This document shows positions 19,615-34,118 of a DNA stretch of 64,000 bases, piece by piece; the stretch's first letter is position 1, and every line of letters begins with the position of its first letter. Origin of the DNA: Archangium violaceum (lineage in GTDB: Bacteria; Myxococcota; Myxococcia; Myxococcales; Myxococcaceae). Location of the stretch: contig NZ_CP069338.1 of NCBI RefSeq assembly GCF_016859125.1, positions 5,891,501 through 5,955,500 of the forward strand, read 5' to 3'. Below the pieces are notes generated by a model that made no database searches, was not told the origin of the DNA, and worked only from the letters and a program-made list of their open reading frames with translations. A program made the translations under genes and the position numbers.

Positions 19615-22600
19615 CCCGGCGCAACCGACGGAACCACAGCCCGGTGCCTCCCAGCAGCAGGGCTCCGTCCTCGCCACGGACCTCGAAGTCGTAGATGACG
19701 TCGTCCCCCTCCACCTTCGTCATCCGCGCCTTCACGTGTCCGGACTCCCCGAGGCGCCGCTGCCGCCCGCGGATGAGCTGATCCACGCCCATGGGCACGG
19801 AGACCAGGTTGTTGTGGTGGCCGTCCCAGTTGGCCGCCACCTGGAAGGCGGCGTCGAGCAGGAGCGGATCCAACTGGAAGCGCGGCCGCGCCACGTGGGT
19901 GAAGATCTCCCGCTGCCGCGGGGCGCGGATGATGCCCTCCACCTCGCGCTCGCCCACGTACACCCATTCGGCGCGGCAGAAGAGCGGGCCCAGGTACAGC
20001 GGCTCCTTGGCCAGGTGGAAGATGGAGCGCGCGCGCGAGCCCGGGAGTGCCTCGGGCAGCTTGCCGTTCCCCGGCTCCACCGGAGGGGGAGGCCCGAGCA
20101 CGTAGATGCCCTGCTGGTGGATGCGGCGCTGCGTCTGGTCGGAGCGGCCGCCCAGCGCCAGGTCGCTGCTGGACTCGACGTAGAGTGTCACCTCGTCGCC
20201 CTGCTGTTTGATCACCTTGGCCGTGAGAGTGACGTGGACGGGCTTGCTCTTGGTCCGCTCGGAGGCCTTGAAGAACTTGAGCGGGGTCTCGATGCGCAGG
20301 TTCTCCGCGCGCAGCACGGCCAGGTCGGGGCGGAAGAGGGCCGCCGCCTCGCCCAGCATCTCGAAGCCGAAGGTGCCCGGCATGATGGGCACCGAGTCGA
20401 GCTGGTGCTGGAGTACGAACGGATCCGTGGTCAGGTCGAATGTCCGGGTGGCGACCAGTCCCTCCGCGTCGTGCCGCTCCACGCAGTCGAGCATCGGGTA
20501 GTCGGAGGGGACGAGCAGGAAGCCCCGGTCGTCGTAGACCGTGCGCGCGTCCGGGCCGTCGGCGGATGCGCCCAGGAAGGGCCACTCGCGGAAGAGCCGC
20601 TCCTCGAAGATGGCCACCTCGCGCTCGGTGCGGCCGAGCAGCAGCTCGTTGATGAACCAGTACGCGCCCTCGGCCGGGGTGATGAAGGAGACGCCGGTGT
20701 TCTGCACCACCTCGCGGTTGCGCGCCGCGGCTCCCACGCTGTCCCACGCCGTCCAGTCGATGGTGACGCAGCGCATGTGCGGACGAGCCCGGTGCGCGTA
20801 CGCCATGGCGCACTTGCTCATCAGGTCATTGGCGGCGCTGTAGTCCGTCTGGCCCTTGTTGCCGAAGCGGCCCGCGCCGGACCCGAAGCACATCATCAGC
20901 TTCAGATCGTCGCGCCGCGTGGCCTCCAGCAGGTTGATGAGGCCGAGCACCTTCACCTCCATGGTGGAGGCGACGATGCCCGGCGTCTTGTCCGGCAGGC
21001 TCTTGGACGCCTCGACCATGGCGCCGTGGACGATGCCGTCGATGTGGCCGTGGTACTCGCGCACCCGGTCCACCATGCTCCGCACATCCGCGGCGTTGCG
21101 GATGTCACACGTCTCGTACTCGATGGACAGGCCCTGGGCGTAGACCTCCTGGAGGTTGCGCCACAGCTCGCGGGCCCGGACGAAGGGCTCGAAGGCCGCC
21201 TTGAACTTCACCATCGTGAGACTGGGGTCCGCCTTCTTGCGGCGGATCATCTCCTCCTTCTCGTAGGCCTCGAAGTCCTTGTCGTCGAGCGCCAGGTAGG
21301 GCTCGTCGCCCGTGGGCGCGGGGGTGCGTCCGGTGACGATCACCTTCGGCCCAAGCCGCGCCACCGCCTTGGCCACCTCGAAGACGGCGCCGCGCCCACC
21401 ACCGGCGAAGAGCAGCACCCAGCTCGGGTCCACCCGGCGCAGGACCTGGCTGCCCTCCTTGGGGAAGTCCGCCCGGCGCAGGCCCACCACGAAGCGCCGG
21501 CTGGCCATGTAGCCGATCTCCGTCCGGTCGCTGCCTTCCTCCAGCTCGCGCGCGACCGTCTCCGCCACCACCCAGTGCGAGGCGCGTGGCTCGAAGTCGA
21601 TCGTCTTGATGACCGCGCCCGGCAGCTCCTGCTTCAACCCCTTGAGGAATCCGGCGAGCGAGCCGCCCATGACGTTGCCGCCGTCGCCCACGAAGCCGAA
21701 GTCGCCGCCCATGGAGGTGACGGCCACGTAGCAGGCGCTGCGTCCCTTCGCGTCCCGCAGGCGCTCGTACATGGCGCGCCCCGTGCCGTGCCAGCGCGCG
21801 GTCGTCTCCGCCATCCGGCGCGCGAAGCGGGCACTGCCCAGGGTGAGGAAGTACTCGAGTGGCCCGAAGGCGCCCAGGTCGATGACGCCGTCCGCGCCAC
21901 CCAGGTCCTCACTGGCGCGGCGCACCCGCTTCTCCACCTCCATGGCATCCGTGAGGCCCGCCACCGACACCGTGGCGATGCGCACCCCCTTGCCCACCAG
22001 CAGGCGGCTGAAGGCGGCCACCAGGCCCGGCTCGTCACCGACGAGCAGCAGCTTCTTGCCCTGCAGCGGGTAGCGCTTCTCCGAGGAGAGCGACAGCGGC
22101 ACCAGGTCCACGCGCCAGCGCTGCGCGGACAGCCCACGGCTGGGGATGGGGTAGCTGGCGGTGGCGCTCAGCGGATCTCCCTGTTGAGGCTTCCGGTGGG
22201 CGTTGTCGTGCTCCTCCAGGATGACGTGGTAGTTCGTGCCACCGACGCCGAACGAGCTCAACCCCGCGCGCCTCCGTCCCTCCCGGGGCGCCGGCCACGG
22301 GCGGCCCTCCAGCGACAGGGCGATGGGCAGTTTGTCGAAGGGGATGTCCGCCTTGGGGAACTCGCCTCCGTTCATGGGGGGCAGGAAGGCCTCGCTCACC
22401 GCGAAGGCCGTCTTGATGAGTCCCAGCAGGCCGGAGGCCGACGAGGTGTGGCCGATCTGCGACTTGAGGGTGCCCATGGGCACCGGGTTGTCGCGGCCTC
22501 GGGTGTGGAAGGCCTCGCCGTAGGCATCGGCCTCCACCTTGTCGCCCACCTTCGTGCCCGTGCCGTGCGCCTCGAGCAGGCCCACCTGGTCCGGGTGGAT

Positions 22601-24970
22601 CTTGGCGTCCTCCAGCGCTCGCTCCACCGCCCGGGCCTGGCCCTTGGGGTTGGGCGCGAACAGGGAGGTGCCCCGCCCGTCGCTGGAGAAGCCGATGCCG
22701 GCGATGACGGCGATGATGCGATCCTTCTGCGCCTCCGCGTCCTCCAGCCGCTTGATGACGACGGCGCCCGCGCCCTCGGCCGGGACGAAGCCATCCGCGC
22801 GATCGTCGAAGGGGAAGGTGCCTCGGGGGGAGAGGATGCCGAGCACGGCCAGCGCGGCGGCGTACTCGGGCACCAGGTTGAAGGCCACACCGCCGACCAC
22901 CGCCACGTCGGTGTCGCGATTGGCCAGCGACAGCATGGCGGCATGCAGCGCCGCGATCGAGCTGGCGCAGGCCGCGTCCACCGTCATCACGCCACCGGTG
23001 AAGTCATGCAGGGCGGCCAGCCGCGCCGCGCACGACAGCCCGGAGTAGTACTGGAACGTGTTCTCGTCCAGCGGAGGCAACGTGCCCACCACGCGCTGGC
23101 GGACCGCGTCGATGAGGGGCGCCACCTGCCCGGGCGTCATCCCCCGGGCCTGGAGCGCCTGGGCCGCCAGCTTCAGGTAGCGCTCGCAGACGAAGCGAAG
23201 CTCGACCTCGAACTCCTTGGCGCGCACCGGCAACTGGCCCACCACCACCTGCACGCGCCGCCCGTTCCATGTGCCGGGCTCGTATCCCGCCTGTCCGAGC
23301 GCCTCCTCCGCCGCCTTGACGAAGATGACGACGCCCGGGTCGAGCGCCTGGGCCTGGGCGGGAGGCAGCTTGAGCCAGCGTGGATCGGCCACCGGGAGAT
23401 CCACGGTACCGGCCAGCCGGGGCACGACCTCGTTCTTGCTCATCAACGCGCCCAGGGTGCGGTTGACGTCGAAGCGCGAGGCCGGCAGGTCACCGATGGC
23501 GTCCGCCTTGGAGGTGATGTTCGTCCAGAGCGCCTGCGCATCCGGCGCTCCCGGGGCGAGGGCGCCCATGCCGACGATGGCGAACTTCTGGGTGGGCGGA
23601 CGGACGGGCCGGATGTCCGCCCAGGCCTCGCGGGCGGGCGCGGGCCCGAGCAGCGCGTGGTAGGCGATGTTGTTCCAGCCCAGCGAGCTGACACCCACGT
23701 AGCTGCGGGGCGGCAGCTTCTCCGGACGCATGAGGCACTCCAGCAGTCCGTCCGTCGCGTGCCGCGGCGAGGTGAGGCCGGCGACGGGCGCGCGCACGCC
23801 GCCATGCAGCGACAGCGCCGCGCGCATCAGCGACACCAGGCCGCTGGCCGCGTGCTGGAAGCCCACCTGGGGCGTCGCGGTGGAGAACGTCAGGGGCTCG
23901 GTGCGCGTCGCGGTGAGGGCGGACTTCAGCCCGATGATCTCCTGGTCCTCCAGGCCCGGGACGCCGCAGGCCTGCAGCTCCACGTGCCGCACCTGCTCCG
24001 CTTCCACGCCGGCCTGATCCAGGCAGGCACGCGTGGCCCTGTCCACCATGCGCGACAGCCGCGAGATGCCCTGCTTGAGGTTCACCTCCGCGGTGACGCC
24101 ATGGAGGACGGCGTAGATGCGCTGCTTGTCCGCCAGCGCGTCGTCCAACCGGCACAGCACGAGCGCCACGGCGCCCTCGCCCGGCAGCGTGCCCGCGGAG
24201 CGTCCATCGAGCGCGAGCAGCTCCTGCGACGCCAGCCAGCCACGCGCCGACAGGATTCCGAACGAGGAGGGGCTGACCAGCGGCGCCACCGCGCCCACCA
24301 CCGCCACGTCACAGTGCCCGAGCTGCAGCGACAGCGAGGCCATCCGCAGCGCCGCCATCGAGGAGGCCGTGCCCGCGTCGATCGCCAGGTGCCCGCCGCG
24401 GGTGTCCAGCAGGCTCGAGAGGCGGTTGGCCACCATGGTGGCCGTCATGGGCACCGACTCGGTGATGATGGGCGGAGCGACCTGATCCACGAGCTGGTCG
24501 ACGGCCTCCATCAACTGGGCGCTGTCGGCGCGTCCCTGGAGGATGGCCGCCAGGTGCTCGCGCAGCTCCGGCGTGCGCAGGCGCAGGGCCTGGTCGGTCT
24601 TCAAGTCCACGCCCAGGCCGGTGGAACCCAGGTAGATGGCGCACCGGCCACCCGGGCTCTTGTCGGGGCTGTAGCCGGCGTCCTGCGTCGCCTGGAGCAG
24701 CGTCAGATGGAGCAGCCGCTCCATGCGGTGCATCTTCTCCACATGGGCCGGCGGCAGGCGGAACTGCTTCCAGTCCTTGGCCTCCTCGGGGACGAAGCCG
24801 CCCCACAGCGGATGGCTCAGGTTCAGCCCGGCCCCCCAGTCCTCCGGGGCCCGCGTCAGGGCGCGCATCCCCTCGAGGGACTGGTTCATGAAGCGCGACG
24901 GCGTGTCGGCTCCGGGCAGGCGGCACCCGAGCCCGACGATGGCGAGAGGGATGTGCGTGGAAGAGGTCAT
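19589..24970 (-). CDS. Iterative PKS/PUFA-synthase-like protein: KS0-KS-KR-DH
   Basis: 1793 residues. Domains in order: a dead ketosynthase (about 5-445) in which the active Cys is Thr201 (DAGTASSM), the first His is Gln334 and the second is Phe371; an active ketosynthase (about 462-920) with Cys668, His802 and His841; a ketoreductase with structural half (about 970-1170, GGSLAGFLKGLKQELPG) and catalytic half (about 1183-1420) with nucleotide loop LFAGGGRG, Ser1364 and Tyr1377; and a double hot-dog dehydratase (about 1485-1790) with His1522 (HQLDSVPIMPG) and an Asp in LLLDAAFQ. The KR/DH resemble PfaA-type and enediyne-type synthases. There is no AT, ACP, ER or thioesterase; acyl loading must come from the partner encoded at 25930-31254. 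ATG 24970 overlaps the upstream gene's stop. Confidence 0.93.
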   Translation of the reverse strand: MTSSTHIPLAIVGLGCRLPGADTPSRFMNQSLEGMRALTRAPEDWGAGLNLSHPLWGGFVPEEAKDWKQFRLPPAHVEKMHRMERLLHLTLLQATQDAGYSPDKSPGGRCAIYLGSTGLGVDLKTDQALRLRTPELREHLAAILQGRADSAQLMEAVDQLVDQVAPPIITESVPMTATMVANRLSSLLDTRGGHLAIDAGTASSMAALRMASLSLQLGHCDVAVVGAVAPLVSPSSFGILSARGWLASQELLALDGRSAGTLPGEGAVALVLCRLDDALADKQRIYAVLHGVTAEVNLKQGISRLSRMVDRATRACLDQAGVEAEQVRHVELQACGVPGLEDQEIIGLKSALTATRTEPLTFSTATPQVGFQHAASGLVSLMRAALSLHGGVRAPVAGLTSPRHATDGLLECLMRPEKLPPRSYVGVSSLGWNNIAYHALLGPAPAREAWADIRPVRPPTQKFAIVGMGALAPGAPDAQALWTNITSKADAIGDLPASRFDVNRTLGALMSKNEVVPRLAGTVDLPVADPRWLKLPPAQAQALDPGVVIFVKAAEEALGQAGYEPGTWNGRRVQVVVGQLPVRAKEFEVELRFVCERYLKLAAQALQARGMTPGQVAPLIDAVRQRVVGTLPPLDENTFQYYSGLSCAARLAALHDFTGGVMTVDAACASSIAALHAAMLSLANRDTDVAVVGGVAFNLVPEYAAALAVLGILSPRGTFPFDDRADGFVPAEGAGAVVIKRLEDAEAQKDRIIAVIAGIGFSSDGRGTSLFAPNPKGQARAVERALEDAKIHPDQVGLLEAHGTGTKVGDKVEADAYGEAFHTRGRDNPVPMGTLKSQIGHTSSASGLLGLIKTAFAVSEAFLPPMNGGEFPKADIPFDKLPIALSLEGRPWPAPREGRRRAGLSSFGVGGTNYHVILEEHDNAHRKPQQGDPLSATASYPIPSRGLSAQRWRVDLVPLSLSSEKRYPLQGKKLLLVGDEPGLVAAFSRLLVGKGVRIATVSVAGLTDAMEVEKRVRRASEDLGGADGVIDLGAFGPLEYFLTLGSARFARRMAETTARWHGTGRAMYERLRDAKGRSACYVAVTSMGGDFGFVGDGGNVMGGSLAGFLKGLKQELPGAVIKTIDFEPRASHWVVAETVARELEEGSDRTEIGYMASRRFVVGLRRADFPKEGSQVLRRVDPSWVLLFAGGGRGAVFEVAKAVARLGPKVIVTGRTPAPTGDEPYLALDDKDFEAYEKEEMIRRKKADPSLTMVKFKAAFEPFVRARELWRNLQEVYAQGLSIEYETCDIRNAADVRSMVDRVREYHGHIDGIVHGAMVEASKSLPDKTPGIVASTMEVKVLGLINLLEATRRDDLKLMMCFGSGAGRFGNKGQTDYSAANDLMSKCAMAYAHRARPHMRCVTIDWTAWDSVGAAARNREVVQNTGVSFITPAEGAYWFINELLLGRTEREVAIFEERLFREWPFLGASADGPDARTVYDDRGFLLVPSDYPMLDCVERHDAEGLVATRTFDLTTDPFVLQHQLDSVPIMPGTFGFEMLGEAAALFRPDLAVLRAENLRIETPLKFFKASERTKSKPVHVTLTAKVIKQQGDEVTLYVESSSDLALGGRSDQTQRRIHQQGIYVLGPPPPVEPGNGKLPEALPGSRARSIFHLAKEPLYLGPLFCRAEWVYVGEREVEGIIRAPRQREIFTHVARPRFQLDPLLLDAAFQVAANWDGHHNNLVSVPMGVDQLIRGRQRRLGESGHVKARMTKVEGDDVIYDFEVRGEDGALLLGGTGLWFRRLRRGERRSAET

Positions 24971-25926
24971 CGCGGTGTGAGGCTCTTGACGAACGACTGC
25001 CAGGAAAGACGGGGCAGGGTGGGGGCGAGGTCCTCGGAGGGAAGGGAGGCCATGGCGATGCCGCGCAGCTCGAGCACGGGAATCCCATCCTGGCCGAGCA
25101 GGTGGGCATCGAAGGAGGCCAGTCCACTGCTGGCGCCGGACAGGCGGGCATCACACATCAGCCGCTCGTCGCGCCGGGGCATGCGGAACCAGGTGGCCTC
25201 GGAGATGGCCATCTCACGCGAGCCCTCGCCCGAGAACGAGTACCAGAGCCACTTCACCAGGTGGAGCGCGCCCTCGAGCGCGGCGGGGGCCACCTGGATG
25301 CGGCTGGCGGGCAGGACCTTGGCCATGGCGCGGGGGTGGATGAGCCCGCCTTGAATGCGGCCCAGCTCGCACAGCCGGGCCCAGGAGACGACCTGGAGCG
25401 ACTCGGGGACGCGGTCGCCCTGTCCTCCCACGGAGGCGTAGAGCTGCCGGCCGTTCTGGAGGTTCTCCGACCTGGGCGCCAGCATCCGCTGATGCTGCGG
25501 CCACGGCGCGGGCCCGTAGTTCTGCTCGAAGTGGAGGATGGCGCGGCAGACGGGGATGGGCTCCTCGGTGGCCTCCTCGGCGCCCCCCGTGGCGGAGCCG
25601 GTGCTCACCGGCTCCACCGACAGGAAGACGGACACCTCACCATCCCCCTCGCGGCGGGCGCGCCCCACCAGCCGCGCCTCGGACGAGGAGGGCTCCGCGG
25701 CGCGCAGGAACCAGCGCACGTCCCGCATCCCCACCAGCACGCGGTCCGGGTACACGAGCGCGCCGACCTCGGCCAGGAACTCCAGCTCCATCGACGCGGA
25801 CAACGGCCGCGTCTCCGCGTCGAGCTCCGCGGGCAGGCGCACGTCGCGCTTGGCGACCGCGCTCTCGCCGCGGAAGACCTCGGCGACATCCTCCAGCAGG
25901 GGGTATTGTGAGGTGTCGGGCTGCAC
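24967..25926 (-). CDS. Degenerate dehydratase-like (hot-dog) synthase subunit
   Basis: 319-residue protein between the two large synthase genes. Residues about 25-130 (ASMELEFLAEVGALVYPDRV, then MRDVRWFL) and about 200-310 (PAALEGALHLVKWLW, then LELRGIAMASLP) follow the two hot-dog halves of a PKS dehydratase. The HxxxGxxxxP motif is absent, and the usual Asp of the second half appears to be Glu. It may be a structural partner for the active DH encoded at 19589-24970. GTG 25926 starts three bases after the upstream stop, and its own stop overlaps the next ATG (24967-24970), so all three synthase genes are translationally coupled. Confidence 0.7.
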   Translation of the reverse strand: MQPDTSQYPLLEDVAEVFRGESAVAKRDVRLPAELDAETRPLSASMELEFLAEVGALVYPDRVLVGMRDVRWFLRAAEPSSSEARLVGRARREGDGEVSVFLSVEPVSTGSATGGAEEATEEPIPVCRAILHFEQNYGPAPWPQHQRMLAPRSENLQNGRQLYASVGGQGDRVPESLQVVSWARLCELGRIQGGLIHPRAMAKVLPASRIQVAPAALEGALHLVKWLWYSFSGEGSREMAISEATWFRMPRRDERLMCDARLSGASSGLASFDAHLLGQDGIPVLELRGIAMASLPSEDLAPTLPRLSWQSFVKSLTPR

Positions 25927-25929
25927 GGA

Positions 25930-31254
<5,325 letters not shown>

Positions 31255-31410
31255 TCAGGTTCTCTCTATGTGGCCGGGTCGAACCCAGGGGGATGTAGGC
31301 AAGGACCTCGGAGGAGCCCAATCCTATCACGTGGTGAGAGCGGTGGTGGCGGGATGCGTGGTGGGGACATTCCACCTGAAGAGCACATGGCCGGGGAGCG
31401 CGCCGGCTGG

Positions 31411-31425
31411 TCGCCTGCCAGGCGA
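31411..31425. promoter_or_regulatory. Operator-like palindrome upstream of synthase operon
   Basis: TCGCCTG-c-CAGGCGA, a perfect 7-bp inverted repeat around one base. It lies in the 393-base divergent gap (31255-31647) between the synthase operon start and gspG, 157 bases before the synthase ATG. A regulator site is plausible but untested. Nothing else in the gap is recognisable except the hairpin at 31564. Confidence 0.35.
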
Positions 31426-31563
31426 TCACCCGGCCTGTAGCCGCATGAAGCAGCGGTGTGTGGCTTTCCTTCGCTGACGGTGTGTCACGCCTCCGGGCCG
31501 CCTCCGCGACACGCTGACGCGATGGCACCGCCCGGCACACGGGCCCTGGCTCGTTTCCTCTGG

Positions 31564-31589
31564 GGGCCCCTCGTGTTCCGAGGGGGGGC
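31564..31589. repeat. GC-rich hairpin shared with 3044-3068
   Basis: GGGCCCCTCGTGTTCCGAGGGGGGGC repeats the 3044 hairpin core GGGCCCCTCGTGTT. Here no gene reads into it on the plus strand, so it is not simply a terminator of an upstream gene. It lies 84 bases before the gspG start, in its leader or promoter. Confidence 0.5.
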
Positions 31590-31647
31590 GCGAGGGTTGC
31601 ACAGGCGGCCCGGTGGCCCGACGGAGGGCCAGGGGAGAAGCAACGAC

Positions 31648-32091
31648 ATGAGCCTGAACATGAGCCTGAAGAAGACGCGCGGTCCGCGGTGCCGCCGCCA
31701 GCGTGGCATGACCCTCATCGAGATCATGGTGGTGATCACCATCCTCGGCTTGATCATGGCAGTGGTGGGTGTGGCCGTGATTCCCAAGCTCGACGAGGCG
31801 AAGCAGCGCACGGCGAAGATGGACATCGGGAACATCCACAACGCGCTCAAGCTCTACTACGCGAAGAAGGGACGCTTCCCGGACACGGCCACGGGTCTGC
31901 GCGCGCTGGTGGAGACGCAGGCCCTGGAGCAGATGCCCAGGGATCCCTGGGGCAACGAGTACGTGTACCTGTACGAGGGCGGCAAGCCCATCGTCACCTC
32001 CTATGGCGGTGACGGCGTGTCCGGTGGCGAGGGGATCGACGCGGACATCTCGTCACGCGATCTCCAGAAGGATGCCGTGGCGAGCAGGTAG
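31648..32091 (+). CDS. gspG: Type II secretion major pseudopilin GspG
   Basis: 147-residue pseudopilin, the main subunit of the type II secretion pseudopilus. A basic leader ends in RQRG, followed by MTLIEIMVVITILGLIMAVV, so prepilin peptidase should cut after Gly20; the Glu at +5 is present. The GspG core follows: KMDIGNIHNALKLYYAKKGRFP, and MPRDPWGNEYVYLY with the calcium-site region. ATG 31648 follows AGGGGAGAAG; a second ATG at 31660 is less well spaced. No other gsp genes are adjacent, so it is an isolated copy that must work with a secretion system encoded elsewhere. Confidence 0.92.
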   Translation: MSLNMSLKKTRGPRCRRQRGMTLIEIMVVITILGLIMAVVGVAVIPKLDEAKQRTAKMDIGNIHNALKLYYAKKGRFPDTATGLRALVETQALEQMPRDPWGNEYVYLYEGGKPIVTSYGGDGVSGGEGIDADISSRDLQKDAVASR

Positions 32092-32193
32092 CCGGGCCCG
32101 AGAGGGCCACGTCGTCCTGCGATCCAGTTCCTCGCGGGTGGCTGGGGGCGTTGCGCGCGCCCTCCCGGAACTACCTTCCATGCGGAGGTGGCC

Positions 32194-32604
32194 ATGGCCA
32201 GCACAATTGAGATTCCACGAGAGAACTGGGCCCTCTATTTCGAGCGACTCGGCCGGCAGGCGCAGACCTATCCGGTCCGGATCGAGGTGGAGAATCAGGA
32301 CATAGGCGATCAGGAGATGGCTCGCAGGCTCCCCCTCGTGGGGATCGACCTGGAGACGAAGGGCTCGGAGGTGGGCGACATCGAGGTGACGGTGGGCGAC
32401 GCCGACCAGAACTTCATGCACCACATCGATGAGCCGACCCGCGTCTTCCTGATGGTGGACGACTCCGGGAACATCGACTGCATCGAGATCGAGGACGGGG
32501 CCGAGGGAAAGACGATCATCTTCTTCGAGAAGCACCCCGGGTTGCCGGCCACGGCCCTGTTGAGCTCCCGCGTCGAGGACGAGCAGCCGGCGCCCGGTCC
32601 CTGA
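32194..32604 (+). CDS. DUF5335-type protein
   Basis: Acidic soluble protein of 136 residues. The start block STIEIPRENWALYFERLGRQ, then PVRIEVENQDIGDQ and the central LPLVGIDLETKGSEVGDIEV, match my recollection of DUF5335, whose function is unknown. ATG 32194 is chosen over GTG 32188 because the GGAGG site at 32184-32188 overlaps the latter. It is on the same strand as gspG, about 100 bases downstream, but no functional link is known. Confidence 0.75.
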   Translation: MASTIEIPRENWALYFERLGRQAQTYPVRIEVENQDIGDQEMARRLPLVGIDLETKGSEVGDIEVTVGDADQNFMHHIDEPTRVFLMVDDSGNIDCIEIEDGAEGKTIIFFEKHPGLPATALLSSRVEDEQPAPGP

Positions 32605-32690
32605 AGGCGCTCGAGCGGAAGCACTCCCCCCCGGGGAGCCAGGACGAGCACACCAGGCGTTCCGGTGTGCGCGTCACCTGATGGGGCGAC

Positions 32691-34118
32691 TCAGCGCTTC
32701 ACCGCGGCGGTTGGATGGTTCTGCGGCGGTTGGATGGTGGAGATGGTCACGAAGCTCTGGTCCTTCACCTGCCATAGCTCCACGGGGGAGGACGCTTCGC
32801 CAGCGGCATCGAAGTCCAGCGGGCCGCTGGCGCCGTCCACGTTGACGCTCCGGCCCGCGGCGAGCTCCTCCGCCAGGTAGGTGAAGTTGGAGTTGGTGAG
32901 CTGGGTGTTGGTGCCGCTGGTGCCACTGGACACCCTGGTCAACCCCTCGGCCATCTTCGCCCCGGTCACGGCGTTGGCCGTGCCCTGTGCATAGGCCGCG
33001 CCCAGGGCCATCAGGTACATGGCGTCATAGGCGTTGGAGGTGTAGGCGTACCCGGCTGGATCCTTCTTGTACTTGTCGATGAAGCGCGAGCTGAAGATGT
33101 CGAAGGCCTGTCCGGTGCCCTGCGCCGGAGCGGTGCCGTAGAAGTCCTGCGCCAGGGCGGCCGCCTCCGGGTCCGCCAGCAGGGCCGCGTCCTTCACACT
33201 GTCGGAGAAGAACCACTGGTGGCCATTCTCCCGCTTGAGGTTGGTCCGGGTGGACGCCTCCTCGAGAATGGCCGTCGCGTCGTCCGCGAAGCCCATCAGC
33301 ACGGTGACATCCGGGTCATACATGTCGAGCTGAGCCAGCGTCTCCTTCACATCCCCGTGCCTCGGATAGAGGAAGCCCCGGTTGGCCACCCACGTGGGGC
33401 CGTTCTTCAGCCGATCGGAGATGATGTAGTTGAGGCCCTGCCCGTAGGGGTCGTCCACGTAGAGGATGCCCACCTTCGCCGGAGCGCCGAAACGGGGATC
33501 GGTGCTCAGCAGGTCGGCGATGACGGTGCCCTGGATGGCGTCGGAGGTCGAGGTTCGCCATACGAGCCCCACCGGGCCGCCGTTGGTGTCCGACAGCGAC
33601 GTGAGCTCCTTCGAGGTGGCGCTGTAGCTCATGGTGAGTACGTCATTGGGCACGGTCACCCACTTCGCCGCGAGCGTCTGGCTGCTGCCGGCCGTCAGCA
33701 CCGCCACCACCTTCTTCTCGTTCACCAGCCACCTGGCCTGTCGCTCCGTGCGCTCCACGTCGCTGCCGGTGTCGCAGACGTGCAGGGCGATCTGCCTGCC
33801 GCCGATGCCTCGCTGGTTGACCTCTTCCAACGCGAGCAGCACGGCGTTGAGCGCCTGCTCATCGGACTCGTCCACGCTCGCGTTCTCATCCGTGCTGGTG
33901 TGCAGGGGCACGAGGGCCCCCATCTGGATGGAGTTGGGGTCGGTGGAGCCGTGGAGCGTCCCGCAGCCGGTGGGCTGTGGCAGGCAGATGCCCCTCGTGC
34001 ACACCTGATCGCCGCCGCAGTCCGCGCTCGTCTCGCACTGGTCGAGCCCGGCCGCGGTGGTGAAGCTGCACCCGGTGGCCAGCACGGACAGCACTCCCGT
34101 CAGCATCAGCGCGCGCAT
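32691..34118 (-). CDS. Periplasmic-binding-type lipoprotein (branched-chain amino acid receptor fold)
   Basis: 475 residues with a lipoprotein signal (lipobox LATGC, acylated Cys17). A Cys-rich spacer at about 28-55 (CETSADCGGDQVCTRGICLP) is common in myxobacterial surface lipoproteins. The body is a type I periplasmic-binding fold like LivJ: MGALVPLHTSTDENA, VVAVLTAGSSQTLAA, VGILYVDDPYGQGL. No ABC permease or ATPase genes are adjacent, so it may serve as a sensor rather than a transport receptor. Its ATG overlaps the stop of the TPR gene upstream (TGATG), pointing to a two-gene operon. Confidence 0.88.
   Translation of the reverse strand: MRALMLTGVLSVLATGCSFTTAAGLDQCETSADCGGDQVCTRGICLPQPTGCGTLHGSTDPNSIQMGALVPLHTSTDENASVDESDEQALNAVLLALEEVNQRGIGGRQIALHVCDTGSDVERTERQARWLVNEKKVVAVLTAGSSQTLAAKWVTVPNDVLTMSYSATSKELTSLSDTNGGPVGLVWRTSTSDAIQGTVIADLLSTDPRFGAPAKVGILYVDDPYGQGLNYIISDRLKNGPTWVANRGFLYPRHGDVKETLAQLDMYDPDVTVLMGFADDATAILEEASTRTNLKRENGHQWFFSDSVKDAALLADPEAAALAQDFYGTAPAQGTGQAFDIFSSRFIDKYKKDPAGYAYTSNAYDAMYLMALGAAYAQGTANAVTGAKMAEGLTRVSSGTSGTNTQLTNSNFTYLAEELAAGRSVNVDGASGPLDFDAAGEASSPVELWQVKDQSFVTISTIQPPQNHPTAAVKR

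Noticed and set aside
19602-19677. Longer N-terminus for the phosphopantetheinyl transferase
   Set aside because: The extra residues (Cys/Gly-rich) are the out-of-frame 3' end of the KR-DH gene and have no family match.
19313-25354. About 2000-codon open frame on the plus strand opposite the synthase genes
   Set aside because: It is antisense to clearly coding DNA with intact catalytic motifs. Its product is low-complexity (Arg, His, Gly, Ala), and the open frame is a by-product of extreme third-position GC bias.
31270-31290. GGGTCGAACCC as a tRNA T-loop
   Set aside because: No acceptor stem, anticodon arm or D-loop can be formed around it.
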